64,000 nt of DNA. It comes from Setaria digitata (lineage: Eukaryota > Nematoda > Chromadorea > Rhabditida > Setariidae). The stretch is taken from NCBI GenBank assembly GCA_003640385.1, contig RCAB01000120.1, forward strand, positions 62,001 to 126,000. The letters run 5' to 3'. A program made the position numbers and the translations under genes. Below are positions 61,740 through 64,000 of the stretch, piece by piece (the stretch's first letter is position 1; every line of letters starts with the position of its first letter). The notes below the pieces were generated by a model. The model ran no database searches, was not told the origin of the DNA, and saw only the letters and a program-made list of their open reading frames with translations.

Positions 61740-64000
61740 ACTCGTCAGCTGGCCAAAATTCTCATGGTAAATATTTGTATGCATGAATTTATGGATTTGT
61801 GGAAGCAGATTTTTATTTTTATTTTTGAAAAGTGGAAGATGTATTAATGCTTGATATGTATTTTAATAATCATCTGTGTGTTAAACTCACATTTAAAACT
61901 ATACAATGCTATTATTACCTTATTTCCATTTAACCAAAATGTCGTCTCCCTCTGATAATGATTCCTAAGTCCTATCACTGTTTTTTTTTTTTTTGTGCAT
62001 AGATGGTTGATTCATTCAAGAATTTCAACCGTGCTTTCTTTTTATCATGAAATGAGACGTGAAAATGTAAAAAATGTAAAGTGGCTAAATCATTTATAGA
62101 TTATTTCCGTCGTCTTGATGCTACATTTTAAGTTGTTTCGCAGAGATATGCTTCCATTTCCCGTGTTTCAATTTTCTGATTTTTTTTTCCGGTTTGTAGG
62201 GTTTTAGTCAATAGTTATCGGATGTATTCATATATGCAGCAAGTACACGATCGTTCCAATCTGTGCGACATTATAGCTATCTTACTTGGTCACTGATTGC
62301 ATCTAATGCTCAAATTCGGAAAGGAGTTAAAGTAGAAGGATGTTACCTTCACCTTTTTTGAGTATTGGATTTTGTGCTCTCTTTGCGAATTTTTTTGCTG
62401 TAGAATCCTTTGTTGATGTTCCACTTCATTTTTTGGATCGTATTATGTAAATTTGCCGTGATATGAGTGTTTCGTTTTATAGCGATAAACGGTCATGCAA
62501 ACACATTCGAATTTGGTATCTGTATTGATGTGCATTTGCTGCAAGTATTCATTTTTGTGTGAGGTAGGGAGTAATTTTCTCATAAGCAATGTAATTGCAG
62601 TGAAATTTCAAAATGTCGCATATACACAAGTTAGAAATTCCATATATATTCGTGAAATATATATAGCAATAGGAAGATCACGTTGCCTGTACCAACGAAT
62701 GTCTTTCTTAAGTGGTATAATTAATTTCTTTTTTCCATAATTTTCAAGAAAGGCTGTATGAATCATCTTGATATTTCTGTTGTTCTGGATTTCACTTTAT
62801 CCAGATTTAACTTAATGAAGTGTGGATAAAAAAGATGTGCCGGTAAAAAGCTTTTATAAGCGGGTTGTACGTTCCGGAATCGGAGCAGCTAATCCTTAGG
62901 GGGATGAAGTTGACTTTGCCGTCCTTGGAGTTCATCTTGAGCAGAGAATTTTATAATTACATGGTATTCAGTCACTGGTAAGATCATAGGATGTAACTAT
63001 ATTCTTGTACTTAGTGGTTTCTATCTCATTCTTTGGCTACCATTACTGATGCGTTACTCTCGGTAAGGTCGTGGGGTTTTGAAACAGAATCTTAACAATA
63101 ATTTCCGACAGTAGGTACATATTCTCAATCTATAAATCTAGGAATATTTGTTCCAAATAGAGAGTACCGATGGAGATATTTCAGGGATCTAACTGTGTCT
63201 TTAGGGAGTCGCTGAAGTGGTAGTCAGAAACGGAGACACCTAACTCAATCTGTTGACGAAGCATATCTACTTTTTTATTTTGTGGGAGATCGCTTACCAT
63301 CAATTAATTTTAAATTTCAAATTCTCGATGGGATGCAGACACGAGCAGGAAATAACGGTCGACACATGCTCCCTGCAGTACTTTTCATGGGATTGCAGAG
63401 AGCAGGCTATGCCGAGTGGGAAGTTGTGTTTTCTTTGTTTCAGGTGTGGCAATAACAGAGTGACTTATAAGGCTTGGGTGGAGTGGTAGTTTAATTGAGA
63501 ACAGAGGGAGGTTCTTTTAGAGTTGCTGAAGAGCAGAGGTCGGAAGTGAAAATAAGGGACCGTGCTGCGTATTTTATGTCTTCAATTGAAGCATCAAATC
63601 TAAAGAGGGGGAGTTACTCACTTTTTGAAGTGCATAATTAAGTAGTAAAATCAGAGGCCAGCTTGATTTGTTTACTTCCTTTGTTATTTTTAAGCAGTGA
63701 AACTCTGGAGATTTTTGTTCTGTATATTCACGTGCGAATACATCCGTTTTCGTATTCATTATATTTAATGTTTCTCATGAGGTGCTGTGTTTTAGCCCTG
63801 GTAAGTCGAACGGGATACCGAAATGAATGTTCAGAAGAAGAAAAATCCCAGGAACAAAGGTTTGCTCGAAATTATTAGCAAGTGAACAGTAATCCTTAAA
63901 ATCAGGTCCTTGCTTGACTTTCTTCTGGGATAGAAAATACGAACACTACAGTTCATTTCGAGTGTATACCTTGTAACTTTGGTAAAACGGCGTACTGAAC
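61740..64000. other. Region downstream of egl-4 without a supported gene
   Basis: The first part should hold the egl-4 3' UTR. Frames of 70-81 codons exist (for example 63253-63489 plus and 62495-62740 plus) but have no splice context and no family resemblance. The far end appears slightly richer in G than the rest. I see no repeat or RNA gene. Confidence 0.5.

Noticed and set aside
1..64000. CRISPR array, insertion sequence, bacterial operon or Wolbachia insertion
   Set aside because: No regularly spaced repeats, no transposase frame, and no long intronless bacterial-type gene. All recognised genes are spliced animal genes.

Overview
The window looks like nuclear DNA of a nematode, most likely a spirurid or filarial-type (clade III) worm. 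It is strongly AT-rich. Its genes are split into many short exons with TTTCAG-like acceptors, and the recognisable proteins match Caenorhabditis families such as UNC-31, KLP-11 and EGL-4. Introns run from about 70 bp to 4.6 kb. No bacterial, viral, CRISPR or transposase signature was found. The organism is inferred, not proven. All gene models were built by hand from reading frames, splice phases and remembered family alignments.

Left part (1-20,200). The minus strand carries the N-terminal half of unc-31/CAPS (14 exons, running off the left edge). A large upstream region follows. Inside it is a compact five-exon minus-strand gene for a small secreted cysteine-rich protein (11,367-12,878), with weaker exon-like fragments around it. 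On the plus strand lies a mitochondrial-type NAD kinase (NADK2 family, 16,030-20,191).

Middle part (20,200-43,600). A gene-poor stretch with only candidate exons leads to klp-11, the KIF3B-like motor subunit of heterotrimeric kinesin-2 (18 exons). Only 23 bp after its stop, a seven-exon gene begins. It encodes an unrecognised protein of about 536 residues with a C-terminal membrane anchor. Further exon-like segments continue to about 38.9 kb, including a second phase-compatible membrane-tail exon. On the minus strand sit an ELO-family fatty acid elongase and, upstream of it, a possible 131-residue membrane protein.

Right part (43,600-64,000). The plus strand carries a CCM2 (cerebral cavernous malformation 2/malcavernin) orthologue with a PTB-like domain and a C-terminal harmonin-homology domain, then egl-4, the cGMP-dependent protein kinase (16 coding exons, 762 residues). 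The last 2.2 kb shows no gene.

Functionally, unc-31 (dense-core vesicle priming), klp-11 (cilium transport) and egl-4 (cGMP signalling in sensory neurons) all act in neurons. The mixed orientations and large gaps suggest separate genes, except perhaps klp-11 and its close neighbour. The most interesting points are the secreted cysteine-rich gene, the klp-11 last exon that is open in two frames and runs into the next gene, two alternative membrane-tail exons, two apparent GC-AG introns and a perfect 46-bp palindrome.
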